From contig NC_063282.1 of assembly GCF_910591885.1 (NCBI RefSeq), positions 4,094,001-4,158,000 of the forward strand: a stretch of DNA of 64,000 bases, written 5' to 3'. Position numbers and translations under genes: made by a program. Source of the stretch: Bombus terrestris (lineage: Eukaryota > Arthropoda > Insecta > Hymenoptera > Apidae). Shown piece by piece: positions 48,807-61,700 of the stretch (positions are counted from its first letter, which is position 1; the number at the start of each line of letters is the position of its first letter). Under the pieces are notes generated by a model. That model was not told the origin of the DNA, made no database searches, and worked only from the letters and a program-made list of their open reading frames with translations.

Positions 48807-49770
48807 GTTAGAAGCTCGCACGGTATGCTTCAGCACGGTATATACGCTCGTACGTTCCATGATCGCGTTCCTCGAGTGCCAGGAAGCGCAGGATGACTCG
48901 CGAGATTCCTCGAAGACCCTACCGGCTTACCGTCGAAACGACAACCACCTCCTGTACAACGGTCCATGCATCGAGGCTGCTGCATTTCATGATAACAGTA
49001 ACTCGAAACCATTCACCTGTTCTTCAAGTATTCTTCTACTCTTCCTCGTTGTAGTTCACTTCGTCTCAATGATCGTCTTGGTTCACTGTGTCAGAGATTC
49101 GAACGCCCAAATCCGCAGGGAGGGTGGTATCGCAACCGCGGCCATCTTACCGGCGACGAAAAGTGGCGGGAAAACGATGCCACCGGAAAAGCGACCGAGA
49201 TTTTTCTCGCCGGCTTCCTCTCGTTTCTTTTGTCGATCGACCAGCTTCCCTCGGTGCTCAGGTAGCACGCGTCTCCTCCTGGAAAACGGAGACCACCCTT
49301 TGATCGTACGTTTCTTTTTTTCTGGCGTTGCGACGAGCGAGGAAAAAACAGAACCGGCGGGGCCCGGAAATCGTGAACCGTGGACCGCGGACGCGGTTGC
49401 AGCACTGACGCGGGAGTCGCGATTCGAACAACCGTTCGGCCGCCCTCGGTTTCATTCGGCCGCCCTCGGCTCTGCCCCTCGCGATACATCGCGAGTCGCT
49501 CGTGCTGCGTGGATTAAGGTGGGGGTAACGAGCCGCCGCGGTGGGATTAGGAGGCAGTGTGGGGGAACGGGCGGGTTTTCTCTCTCTCTTATTAACCCCT
49601 TCTCTTTCCTATTAGCTCCTTCCTTGTCGCTCCTGTCGCTGAATATGTATTATTGTTACAGTATATTGGCGGTTGTTGCAATATTGTTTAAAATTCTTTT
49701 TAACGAAAACCTTAGAGCTTTAGAGGAGAGTGGCAAACGTGTAATAATAAAAGCCTCGCAAATTATCTAG
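48807..49770. other. Upstream GC-rich flank with a long, doubtful plus-strand frame
   Basis: The segment 49080-49560 is GC- and CpG-rich, as expected near an insect promoter. A plus-strand frame of 350 codons (48718-49770) is the longest in the window, with a hydrophobic run near residues 103-123 and another near the C-terminus. It shows no recognisable domain and overlaps other open frames on the minus strand. A 16-bp direct repeat of CGGCCGCCCTCGG sits at 49437-49470. I consider a protein unlikely but not excluded. Confidence 0.3.
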
Positions 49771-51270
49771 AATATATAGGTACAACTATCCATAACAGTG
49801 TTCCATAATAAGGAAATATCTAATTTTCTATTTAAAAAAATATTATAATTCACCAGAAGTATTTTCCTTTAAAGGAAAGTAAAATAATAAAGGTTTGAAA
49901 TTATCTAGACAGCACTCGATTATCGCTGTATAATAAGAAACATCTATTTCTCCGCGGAAATATCTACAACTTATCGATTTAATTTACACCAGAATTTTAC
50001 GTTTATCAGAGGATATATATATAGTGACATTAATTGGAAGAATATCAAATATCAAAATCCGGGAATGAATCACTTCTTTGCATCTCTTTCACGGAAGCAA
50101 GAAAAACAAAAGCAAATATTCTGCATAATAACTAAGTTTTCTCGTCGCATCGTTTATCCAACGATTCTAAGTAATTTACACGCAGTAAAACCGGCCTAAT
50201 ATTACTAAAGATATGCACAGGCGCAAAAATGTGAAAAATTCACAAAGCACGAAGCTCCTGCTCATCCCCTTGCATATCTAATTAACTAATTATCCGATGC
50301 ACGCTGATGAAACATGAATAACACGTTTTTACTAAAAGCCAACGTGAACACGATGAAGAACCGTTTGAACACGAAGCAACATGATAAGAATGTGATTCGA
50401 TGAAAGGCTGAAGGATTTCTTGAATGGAGAATACAAGACTAGACCCTGACCTCCTACAACTTAATTTCACACTGGTGTACGCTTCGAGGAATAGGTTGGA
50501 AAAGGTCACGAGCATCACGAGGCATCATGCAAAAAGCCGCCCCTGAAACGGTCCACGAATTCCTGGGGAATTTCTTCGTAGCCGGAGAAAAAACGGTCCC
50601 TAGGATAAAAAGTCACCCCACCGAGACGAGGGGTCGGTGAACGTCTACTCAGAAGTATCTCTTGAATCAATCTCCTCTTATTTGTCTGGCACTTGTCGCT
50701 CTTCAAATTATGCGTGACATCGACTACGAATATTTCACAAATAAATGTGCAAATAACGACATTTTAAGCGACGATTGCTTAACGGGTATACCAATATGGC
50801 AAAACAATCATAGTGTCACGTATTTCGTGAAAAATTTCTCGTGTAATCAATTTCTCAACCGATTCAACGTGCACTCTACCTTCTGTCAGGCAATCTAAGA
50901 CGCTGTAGTCGTTTCTCATTAATTTGATTCTTCAGGATTTAATAACTCGATATTTTACACTTTCAAGAGACTGAATATTCCTTGAACTGTCGAAAAAATA
51001 TTTTCTCCCGGCTATTAACGGTAATAAATAGTATAACTTTGACAAAAAAAAGTAGCACATGTAGGGAACGTTCGGCGTGAAGAAATTAGTATGGCAATGG
51101 CTTGAAGATTATGGTACGGGCCGTTGATATGGAAAATAAAAGGAGTTGCGGATGTTTTCTGACAAAAAGTATCTATGCTTTTATGCTGCAGTTATCTGTA
51201 AGTGGAGCTTCCAAGTTTGAAGTTTAAGCAGTATTCGGGTCGTCCATTTGTAAAAAGATACCCTGGAGAA
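49771..51270. other. Non-coding stretch
   Basis: AT-rich; nothing supported. Confidence 0.4.
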
Positions 51271-51360
51271 AGCATCGTCATCGACCCCTACGGCATGCTG
51301 CAAAAAAGAGCTATAACCACAAATCTTATAGCCAAGGGTGGAGGCAATTCAGAAGGGGGT
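51271..51360 (-). pseudogene. Decayed copy of the protein-like segment at 52.1 kb
   Basis: On the minus strand this reads LGYKICGYSSFLQHAVGVDD and aligns codon for codon with PGDKICGYSLFLEHAAGVED at 52081-52163. Upstream, the part matching FFYFAPQP is interrupted by a TGA, and one codon is missing after the conserved DD. This looks like an old, inactive duplicate, or two fragments of the same repeat family. Confidence 0.4.
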
Positions 51361-51679
51361 TGATGGTCACGGTTACAGGGTCACCGGACTCAAGATGTTC
51401 CACTTTCTTAAATGTCCCCGTAGTTAATAGTCCAGTGGTTCTGTAGGTCAGTTCTGAAGCAAATTCGAGGATCGTCCCGATCACTCTCAAAAAAAGGAAA
51501 GGGATGATTGCTGTACTGGTGGATTTTTTATTTCTTCAAGCAACTCGAAGGATCTTCGAGTTGAAAATCTCGACAACTGGTGACATGTCAAACTCAATTT
51601 TAATCCGAGTTGCACAGTTCCTTTATCGAACGCTTTGAACAGAATACAAAATACAGCTTATCGTTTATTAGACTGTTAA

Positions 51680-51930
51680 AGGGTTGAAAGGAAACGCTAC
51701 ATCCCCTAGACCTGGAAACACTCACGCAACCACAATAAAGTCAATCGCCTCGCTTAACAATGCAGATTACATTATGACTCTTTTATTACGGGACAAGGAA
51801 TTACAGTCTTATAATATTACATTATTCTCGAACAGTGGAAACACCTACGCAGCCATCGAGTATCCATAATAAAGTCAGTCACCCCGATCGATCGATGACA
51901 CCTGGTAGAAAGATCATCGACTCCATACGA
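51680..51930. repeat. Diverged direct repeat, offset about 122 bp
   Basis: TGGAAACACTCACGCAACCA near 51715 and TGGAAACACCTACGCAGCCA near 51837 match, and both are followed by AATAAAGTCA(A/G)TC. Confidence 0.65.
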
Positions 51931-51946
51931 AGAAACAAGGACACGT

Positions 51947-52408
51947 TTAACCCAATCGGATCAGCCAATTTCCCGACCAGACGTAACGCGAGCGTACGTC
52001 GACCTTGAAACGTTTGTCCACCCCCTGTTCAACCGCTTGCCAGTTTCTTTCGCCGGATGGAAAGGACCTAGGAGAAGCTCGGTCGTCTTCGACCCCCGCG
52101 GCGTGCTCCAAAAACAAGCTATAACCACAAATCTTATCGCCGGGCTGCGGGGCGAAGTAGAAGAAGGCGCTAGAGGGTAGCTGGTTTAGGTTCAAGGGGG
52201 AGTACGTCCCACCTTCCCGGCTACCTAACAAGTAGCCTGTAAGAAGAGCCGTTTCGCCCGGTGATTCGTGCTCATGGAGCTGCCGGCGGCGTCGTAGCTG
52301 CCCGGAGGAAAAACTGCGACACGGTTTTTCGGCCAACGAGAGACTCCCCCGAAGTTCAAGGCCATCCTCCGAAGAAAAGGGAGAGGGGGCGCGGTTTTTT
52401 GTTTTCAT
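51947..52408 (-). CDS. Hypothetical minus-strand frame with a diverged duplicate
   Basis: The frame spans 153 codons from ATG at 52408 to a stop at 51947. The stretch reading SSAFFYFAPQPGDKICGYSL then FLEHAAGVEDDRASP has a diverged relative 808 bp away at 51271-51360. I do not recognise the peptide. Between the two copies changes fall at all three codon positions, so selection on the protein is not demonstrated. The region is GC-rich, which lengthens frames by chance. It may be an exon, a gene fragment, or part of an unknown repeat. Confidence 0.25.
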   Translation of the reverse strand: MKTKNRAPSPFSSEDGLELRGSLSLAEKPCRSFSSGQLRRRRQLHEHESPGETALLTGYLLGSREGGTYSPLNLNQLPSSAFFYFAPQPGDKICGYSLFLEHAAGVEDDRASPRSFPSGERNWQAVEQGVDKRFKVDVRSRYVWSGNWLIRLG

Positions 52409-55400
52409 CCTCTCTGGCTTTGCTACGAGAGAAAGAGAATGACCGACAGACCGACAGACCTAGCTGGCTGGCTGCTGCCTTCGATGTCTTAAGCTACTAG
52501 ACCATTTTTTCCACACCTGTATTGGAGTACGAGTATCCTTTACGACGTGGCGAGGCCGCGAGGTCGGTCGAACGTCGACATCTGCGTGTCCGAGATGCCT
52601 AAGATTCGTCGAATGAACTGTCAGAAATGCCAGGGGACATAGGATTTAAAACCTCAGCCAAGATCAAACTTTGATATCTTTAGTAGGTAGGTTTCTAGAT
52701 AGATGTTGGTATATATCTCTTTTGGTAACTTGCTGCTGCTGTTCTAATCATTGGAAGTTTGTACTAACGTGGTATTTTTGTTGTTGAAGTCTATTTTTCC
52801 TATCCCTTTTCTTCGTTACTTATCAGTTCTTCTTTCGGTGATGTCGCGGTGTCTTTATCGCTGGAACTTCTTGGTATCCTTGAATTACTTTTCACCGCTC
52901 GAATTCTTTTAGTATGCCTATTCCTTCCACTGTCGGAATTCGTCGAAAGCCCTTAGAAATGTCCATGGAAGTCTGGCAATCGCCATGAACGAATCTGAAG
53001 ATGGTAAACACTGATGACCAAAAGCGTCAACTTTGCAGATCTTAGCAATCGCAGAACAGTCGGTGGCATAGGAATTGGATCGTCTGATTATCAGCTCGGA
53101 AATTTCTTGGCACCCGTCTTCCATGAACCTTAAAATATCACCTTGTCATCTTTGATGAAGTACACAAAGATCCACCTACGTACTTCGATTGTCATTACTA
53201 ACAGCGCTAAAGCTAAATCAACACGGTCGATCCTGCGGAAGCCGATCTCTCTAAGGATAAATTCCAAAGACGATTAACAGAGGATGTTTTAAAGGAAATG
53301 ATTCAAGGTTTGCTTATTAACGGAAACCTAACGAAAGCACGATCTCATTGATTCTGAGTGCATTTCAACTAACGAAAAACTAAGAATCCGACGTTTAATT
53401 ACTTTCTCGCGGCGACAAAACATTAAATGGTGGATTAACAAACGTAGGAAAAAAGGATAGGGCATTAATGATACAGCATCCATAGCATAATCAGGGATTC
53501 GCATTCTGCTCGCGAAATGGGGGCTCGAAAAAATCAGAGACGAACGCTAGGAAGCGTCGGCATTGATCGCGCAAGCTGGTCCAGGATCGCGGCCATCTTC
53601 TTCCTGCCGGTTTTCACTGACCAATCGACCGGGCGAACCAGGCGAAATTTGAAAAATCCCGGGACGAATCGTCCGAATGGTGGTCGTTGGTCGTTCCTCC
53701 GTCGGCCATGTTGCCCACGAACGGGGGGGAAACAGAGGAAGAGGGGAGGGTAAAAGAGGAGGCCGGCCAAGTAACAAGAAATCTTGAAACAGAGCAAAAG
53801 GGTGGAGACGGAGATTAATGAGAAACGAATCCGGACGAGAAAGGAGAGAGGCGAGGAGAGCTGGACGTGAACCGAAGATCGAGGAGCAGCCTTCGAACCT
53901 GATCCTCCAAAAGGGCTCCTCCATGTTGCAAGGGAAATAGACAACCTTCTCGTACCATTGCCGCAGGTCAGGGTTAAACTCTCCTCTTCCTTCGCTTTTC
54001 CAGGTAAACCTTGGAAACATCTTTGGCTACTTATTTTCCTCATTCGATAAACAGCAATATAATTATACGAAATCCCTTATGGATTATTGATTTCTATAGT
54101 TTTCTGTACGCTGCAAATAAATTTCGAAAAATCAACCCCTTCGGTTACAACATCCAACGTACCGCGAATAAAAGTTACACTGAAATCTTCATTTCTATGC
54201 ATTTTGATTTAAAATTTCGCATTGGATCTACGATATATTACGCTGAGAGATCAATTATTAACCAAGAGAAGGAAATTGCGTTTCTTGCTATCAGCACGAT
54301 TATCGCGGTAACTCGCGGTGCTTTAACAGCGAACAGTTAAAAAATAAATAATAAGAAATTTGAAACGGCTAAAGCAGAAAGTTTGAAACTCGACAACTTT
54401 TTTCACGGAAATCCTATCAATAACTAATCCCTCAGAAATAATAATAGTTGGGCGGAAATTCTAAACGCGTAGATCGTCCATTTTTTCCCTCCAGTCTGAA
54501 ACCATAGAGCGGCGATAACACCGGCCAGCAACCCTGTTGGTGGCTCATGTATAATTAATTAAATGGATATGCAATTTCGATTGCAAGCAGTAGCGAGACC
54601 CGGTACACACCCCATCCCCCTCCCAAAGAGGGTTGGCTTGCTCATTTAGAAAATGAAATTGCACAAGAGGGCGTGCACCCACCCCGAGGAACATGCGCAC
54701 CTCGTTACATCATCCCGCTTAGGTATCTCGCAAGTCTACCGCTTCGATCCTCCTCCGAATAGCTCTTGCCTTGTCCTCCTGGTTCCCTCTATTGCCAGAG
54801 GAAAATGGAGGTGCCCTTTTTGCCTCTGTATACATCGACGTGCTTGCCGTTTTAAAGCCTGTCGGGGAATGAATTTTGTTTATGAGCGATACCATTAACC
54901 AGACTCGCGGATATGAACTCTGAAACGGGACAAATGAAAGTTGGAGTACCCATCTTGCTCTCTCCTAAGTGTTCATTCGTTTTCCACTTTCCGTGAAAAA
55001 GCTCGTTCAGAGAAACGCTGCATCTAAGTCTTTAATTTCTCTTTCGTTTCGGCAGATCTTCCCTTATTTGTCGGCGATCTTTATCAGAAGCAGGGCTACG
55101 CCTAATCTCAATTCAAATAAATTCATTCGTAAACTAGTTACAAAGATCGTTCTTCTAAGAGAGCAATTTGATAGAAAAAGGTCCTCACGAGCAACCCCAA
55201 AATGATTTCTAAAGATGTTCGCCGTCAGGCCATCCATTCGTCCATTCAAATGCAAAGCAATTCCAAGGATCGCTATGTACAAGATAGACCGACACGTAAA
55301 AGTCGATCTTTACCATCCAGCATCGAATCTTTCAATTCGAAGGAGTCGCTCTTGGAGAAAGAATGTAACGTTCAGAAGTCACCTCGAAATAGCTCCGATG

Positions 55401-56319
55401 ACTCTACAAAATGCTCGCTGTACATCGTCCACTTATTCGAATTCCAACTGATCCTGAAGATAGTTCGAAGCTAACCGACTCGAAAAAACTTAGCATCGAA
55501 AAGTCGTCTGAATCTAACTGCGATAAATCTCAAAGATCTTCTCACTATCCATCAAGCAATCTATTCGATTCGAGATATGATTCGTCGGAAGATCCAAACC
55601 GAACAACCGCCAAATTTATTGTACAATTGGAAAAGTGAAAAAGTCTGGGAAAAATTCGAAGCATCTTAAAATCGAGCGACTCTACTGGAGGAAGCAGGAT
55701 CGCGAGGTATCGCGTATCCGACGCGGTGCAATGCCTGGAGGAAAGCCGGCTGGAGAAAAACAGAGCCATAGATTCGGTGCTCGTTGGAGGATTCTCCTTT
55801 TTTTGCGCTGGTCTCGCGGTGTCGGCCACGAGAGGATCCTTCGCAGATGGCGCGAGCACCGGAGAAACTAGTGATTAATTAAAACTCGTTTCCGCGGCTT
55901 CCGTGTCGGCAAACTCTGCCGTGGCGATGGCAGAGAGACTCCTGGGGAAAAGGGGGTTGTGCGCGACTTACGCCTTGGACCGAGCGATGGGTGGCCGCAC
56001 CCCCACGAGGAAAGGGGTTGGTCCTCCGGAGGAAGCCAGGTCTCTGGTGCAGGTCTTCGACGAACGAAAAGCTGCCATGCGCGCCTCACTGCCATCATGA
56101 AACCCATCCCCCTTCTCCTTAGGGGTGGAAGGAGGTCGCCGCTGACCCGGACAGCCACACCTGTGCAGCTGCAACTCGTGCCACGGGGTGTAACTTCGTT
56201 ATGGGGCGACTTCTTCGAGAATGGTGCCGATCTTCGTGGTGATTAAGCGTTGACCTGCGACTACCACACCCGTCAAAATGACGGATTTACAGTTTCTCGT
56301 TTTTGCGATTGTAGCAGAA
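52409..56319. other. Non-coding stretch with GC-rich patches
   Basis: GC-rich patches at 53530-53960 and 55640-56240 carry open frames on both strands, none with a recognisable domain. A short GACCGACA repeat lies at 52440-52460. Pyrimidine- and C-rich DNA lies at 54600-54640. Confidence 0.4.
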
Positions 56320-56670
56320 TTTTGATCAGCAGAATACTGATTAATGGAACGACCGGTCGATGGAAAATTTGAGGGTTCGGTTCCTCGTAAGAAAAATCGA
56401 CCAATGAGAATAAAATTGTCGGAAAGAAATTATCGTATTTTTTATACAGATACTGGAACGTGCCATAGGATTTTCATTGGCAGAATACGCATCAATGGAA
56501 CGATTAATTAATGGAAAATTTGCGATCGATCTGCCTCCGAAATGATTCCACATTTTCTGTATTTGGAATTCCGTAGAAATCGTAGAAATTCGACTGTCGG
56601 AACACGAATGAACGAAACGCTGGATTAATGGGAAATATGGGACTGATCTTCGGTGAGAAAAATGAAAAAT
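56320..56670. repeat. Degenerate tandem repeat, three copies of about 120-150 bp
   Basis: CAGAATAC occurs at 56330 and 56481 and a diverged CGGAACAC near 56598. Each is followed by (A/G)ATGGAACG or GAACGAAACG, then TTAATGG(A/G)AAAT, then a GATC(T/G)-containing block. Confidence 0.65.
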
Positions 56671-57839
56671 AAAAGTCAACGACTAGAGAATGAAAGCAGG
56701 AATAAAAACTGATAAAAAATTGTTACTTTCTTATATAATGAAATAATAGCAGTAAGCTTATTCGATTATCCGAACAACGCGTATGAAGGTTCATTCAAAT
56801 AATGAAAGTTCCACTGCACTAAAACCGTGCAAGTTCTTTTGGCGAAATTAATGCTGGGTTTTTATTCAAATGGAAACATGATTACATAGCGCATTTAAGT
56901 ATACACATCGTGCCGGTATTTCTAATGTTAACCCATTAAGGGTTAACTTGCGTTAACGCAACATATCATTTGTAATTTCTTTTTTACTCGATTTACATTA
57001 GCTAATTCTCTTTTCTTAAATATCGTGTGGTTACGCTGAAGAACACGTTTCCATTTCTTCTTCCAGTCAGAAGCTACAATTTTATAGTTTGAAAAAGTGG
57101 AAGATTTTTTCAAGGGAAAACATTCTTTCCGTGTCCTCGACCACGTCTTTCGTAATGTTGATAAAACGCCACGTAAGATAAATTACGCGAGTTTTGAAAA
57201 TTCTTTGACTATTCGCTCCCGGATGGGTCGACCTGGGAAGCGTCGCGTATGCCGACTGGGCAAGAAACGCCAATGTTTTCGAAATTGTCGTGTTTTAGGC
57301 GAATAAGGGTGGTTCTTGGCAACTTCCGATAAGAGGGAGGAGTGTTCCTTCGAAACGGTGGACAGTCTTTTTGCCGATCGAATCGATAGAGAAGCACAGG
57401 GGTTTAATATGATGTAGAGTAGGTTTTTGTTCGGTTGGCAAAGCAAGGCTGTAGTTTAATTAAAATAGCTGAACGAAGGAAACTGCAGGGCCGGATCGTT
57501 ACAGTGTTCGCAGCCAATTAAAAGAGCAACATGAATCTCTAACAGGATATCAGGCTCAAAAACTACGAATTCCGCCAAACGAAACGACCAGGGAAAATAA
57601 TGCCAGGCTCCGTCGTAGACAGATCGCGAAAGATCCTATTAATTACGAAACGGAAACAGGGATCCAGAAAAATGATCGATCGCCTCTCTACCTTCCAACG
57701 GGAAACGAGAAACAAGCGCGCGTTCGAAAAACCGAGTATAGATGCAGAGGAGAATTTCTATCTGGAAGAGGGACAAGGATTCAGAGAAATTCATAGAAAA
57801 ACCTCGATGGAGAAACAAGGAAACGCCGACGAAAGATAA
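56671..57839. other. Non-coding stretch with short palindrome
   Basis: GTTAACCC-ATTAA-GGGTTAAC at 56927-56947 is a perfect 8-bp inverted repeat. No gene supported. Confidence 0.45.
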
Positions 57840-58700
57840 TGGAGGATTCGCTATCAGTTGCCGAAGAGGGGCAAGAACCTGAGGGATCTAACGAAGAGGA
57901 TCGGAGCGGTACGCGATGCACAGAGAAAGAGAAAGAGAGAGAGAGAGGGGACACAGCATCTCGGTAGAGCAACAAGGAGCGATACAGAGGGACAAGGTGC
58001 TATCGAAAGAGACGTAGGCTGAAGGAAGGACAAGGAACCGGTCCTATCGTCCGGAAGGTTAAAGCGAGAAGTGAGAGCGACCAGAAAGGAGAAACGAAGA
58101 CTCGACGAGCCAACTAGCCGAGAGTAACGAAGACGAAAGACGAAGAGGAAGAGGCAAACTGCGAGGGTCAAAGGTGGAAGAAGGACGGAACGAGGGAGGA
58201 CCGGCCACGATGAGGTCGATGAGGAAGGCAGCGTCGGTCGGCGCACTCAGAGGCGTAACCAGCAGCGTCGACTCGATTGGTCGGGAACGGAGCAGCCTGG
58301 TTTCCACCCATCGCAGGCGCAACTCTGGAAAAAAAATCGCCGATCCCCTCCAGAGTAGGTGGAAAGCGAGCTCGAGGAAGGAGTTGCAAGGTGGACGAGA
58401 GAGGAAAGGCACGAAAAGGAGCCAGACAGGAGCCACTTTGGGACACGGCAGACCAGCTAGTCCTCCGTTCCTTCGGCAACCCCGCCCGAGGGTTGACTTC
58501 CAGATCCCTCCAGCCCTCGATCGCCGCCATCACCGCCTTCCTTTCCACCCGAGATCCCCGCAAGCCCCTCTGCAAGGGGTTACACCGTGAATCCCGTGTC
58601 TCGTCCGTAGCTCCCCCGTGGCATCGCTCTCCTCCTTTTTCCTCTCCGACCGAGCCAGGGTTTCGTCGTTTCTCAAGATTTCTCGAATGTTTTAAAAGGG
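57840..58700. other. Purine-rich then GC-rich block with an unconvincing frame
   Basis: 57840-58200 is purine-rich with a (GA)n run at 57931-57946. From the ATG at 58210 (CCACGATGAGG context) a plus-strand frame reads MRSMRKAASVGALRGVTSSV and continues for about 125 codons, with a PKA-like RKAAS site. No good GT donor follows and the minus strand is equally open, so it is not called as a gene. Confidence 0.3.
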
Positions 58701-61700
58701 GTTGATCACAGCCACCGAAGCTCCGCTCTTCGGCATCGATGCGCAGGTTGCTCGTTTTTGGAAGTGGTCCGCAGCGCATCGCCTTAGACAGCGTGTTTTT
58801 ATAGGTTTCGGCTATCTGATTGCGATTGCACACAACGCGGAGTCGAATTTGCATGGCTTTTCATTGAAACGGTTCGTTCAAACGGTAGGTGATTTATGCA
58901 GTCATTTTGAAAGCAATGGGGAATTTCATTTAGTTTGCATGATCTTCGTACTGTGCAACGAAATTGGACAAGAGATACTGAACAGAGTATACCGGATAGC
59001 TATAACGCGGTCGTAAAATCTGTCAGCAGATAAAGTGTGTACTCTACGAGGGTTGAAATTAAAGTGCGCTCGTGTCGCGGTAGAACGAAGAAGGTGGCCG
59101 ATTTACCGACATACACGTTATCGATTTAATAACAAGAGCAGAGATAGTCGTTTCCGCGATCTCCAACAGCTTCGTTATTACGCATATACGCGACAAATCG
59201 ATTATTTTATTCATTTTTATAATACAGTCTAAATAAAGAATAATAAACGACAACGAACCAAGAACATATAATTTCAATGTACTTTGAAGTATACAAGAAC
59301 CTCAAGACCATGTTCAGGACTATACGATGTTTCTTCTCGTTCTTTAAAGCAACTATGCACTCTAATCTGCGATATTTGCGAGTTACATTTTCTCAGGTAG
59401 CAATTGTTACTGACAAAGAGATAAGAGGTAGTATTACCGAATATCCTGACTGAAAGAGTGGTATTAAATTTACAAATCATTTTACTAATCAAACGTCTTA
59501 CGTGCTTCTATAGGAGCCACGTGATTCTGAATCGCGCTACATCAATTAGTGTCGCTATTTAATACATCGATATATGATCATGTTATATCGTTTCCACTTA
59601 GTATACTTTCTGACTCGTTCATAGATTCTACATCCACGTATTTTGGAAATAATATAACAATTGCGATATACCAAAAGATCCTTTCCGTCTAAAATGGTAA
59701 AATAATCTACAAGCTGTCGTTTCCATTGCCATTCGTTTCAAATCGTTTCACTCGGCTTGTGGTCATTAGGTTACCAAAATATCGAGTAAATGCCAAAAGC
59801 TTCATTCCACCGATCGATCGTTTTTGATCGAACAAATCGAGCTGAAAGATGGACGGGGCTTTTCGACGATCCACGGCCATTTCTCTCACTGAAACGCGTG
59901 CAATGATCTTTTTTTCAGCCATTCCCCCGCCTTCCTTAGAATACTTGGTTCGAGATTACTTAAAGGCTGACAGAATGCGATTCCACGCGCATCCCCTCAG
60001 AATTTTAGTTCCAATTCCAGTTGCCGCAAAAGGCCGAGGAATGTGCGAGGGTAAAGTCAATGTCTACCTGAAGACAGCCGCCTGGAACGCCGCGCGGCAT
60101 CCTAATTTTATTTCGGACCGTTTTCAGCTCATTTCGGCCCCCGACAGCCGCGCGACTGCTCGTTAAGCGCCTTCGTTCGCGACTTTTGCCCATCTCGTCG
60201 TTAACATCCTTCTCGTACGATATATGGAAGCGTTCGTAAGCTTCGATTAACCCGAAAAATGTTGTAATTAAACGAGCATGTTTTTAGAAGTGTCGCGAAG
60301 GGAGGAATCATGGAAAGACCCTTCGCCGAGCATCGACTTTTCGGGGATCCAAATTTAGATTAACGCAAGAAGAAATCTCAGAGAATTTGTTAAACGTCCA
60401 AATTCCTATCTACATGACGCGAGCAATCATTCGTGATGATCGACCAACCGAAGTGACGTTACAATTAAACGAACGTATTATACTTCTCGCAGCCTGCGCG
60501 TAGGAAACACGTGGACGAAATCTCGTCCTGAAAAGATTTGCAAACATCTACAGCTTCGATTCTGCAGCTTCGAATTTAAAATGAAGATTTCCGTTCGATA
60601 CGGATTGGGCATTCGCGTTGCAAATTAAATGGACGCGGAAACGATAAGGAAAAACTGTGGCCAACAAATTTCTGTAAAAACTTACGTTTCAATTTCGTAG
60701 CTTCGAATTCCGACGAAAAAGAGGTTCTGCGGGGCGGTGGTTGATTAATCAATTTAGATTCACGCGGTAATGGACAGGATTCATGGAAATGCCGAAGTGG
60801 TTCGTCGAATGGCCGCTTTGAACAGGCGAGCCTATCCGCCGTGCAGATCTTTCAGATTCGCTGAGCCTTTTCTTATTCCCATATACAACGGCGCTAATTA
60901 CACCGTGGCGATTCAACGAGCGCTTTTCCATACAGGGAAATGGAATTTTCTCGGTGCGCCGGAGTTCAAAGTCGACGGTCTTTCCTGGAGGCCGGAAAGA
61001 CCGAGTCAACGGACTCCGGCTAGTCGAGTACCGTTCCGACAACGACCAACCACCGATATCGACGTCCTTTGCTCTTTCGCCGACGTTTAATGCCGCTTCT
61101 AAATCAATCTCTTATACAGGGTGTTTAACGATCAATGGCTCATAAGACTAGAGACTTTAATGGCGTGTAAAAACGGGACTCATAGAATGCTGTAAAAAGT
61201 GTCTAATTGGCGTCGAGCATAAAGTCACTTCTTTTGGAGTAAAATGTAACTCTGTGATGGTTCGTTTGTGTGAGTTATAGCGACAGTGTATTAGGTGTGA
61301 ATAAAGGAAACGATTAGAAAATGTTGGAAGAAATTGAGCCGAGATTCTGAGACTTTGTCTCCTCTTTCGTAAGTCTTTCTTTCTCCAATTAAGAATAGCA
61401 CGAGTACGTATGAGTATTCGTTGGATGATTTATGTGGATATTTTCAAACATTTCATCCGTTTTATCTGCTTGTTAATTATTTCATCACGTACACCGTATA
61501 TTTATTGTTGTAATTCATACGTTGTTTTACATTTGATATTTAACAATAGCTCATAAAGAGACACCTCGCAAAGAGACATAGTGTTACATTCAACGCATTT
61601 TATCGGCATCGTAGAATCTGTATTATTCGTTAAGTATGTTTCTTTTTTAATCCTTCTAATGATCACTATGATTCCTTAAAATCATATACCTTACTTCTTA

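Noticed and set aside
55868..56246. Overlapping frames on both strands in a GC-rich patch
   Set aside because: No recognisable domain, splice sites or codon preference.
58168..58854. 228-codon minus-strand frame and overlapping plus-strand frames
   Set aside because: GC-rich region open in several frames at once; no domain, no splice donor of quality.
58898..58918. TCATTTTGAAAGC resembling part of the bantam miRNA
   Set aside because: The seed end differs and no hairpin partner is present nearby.
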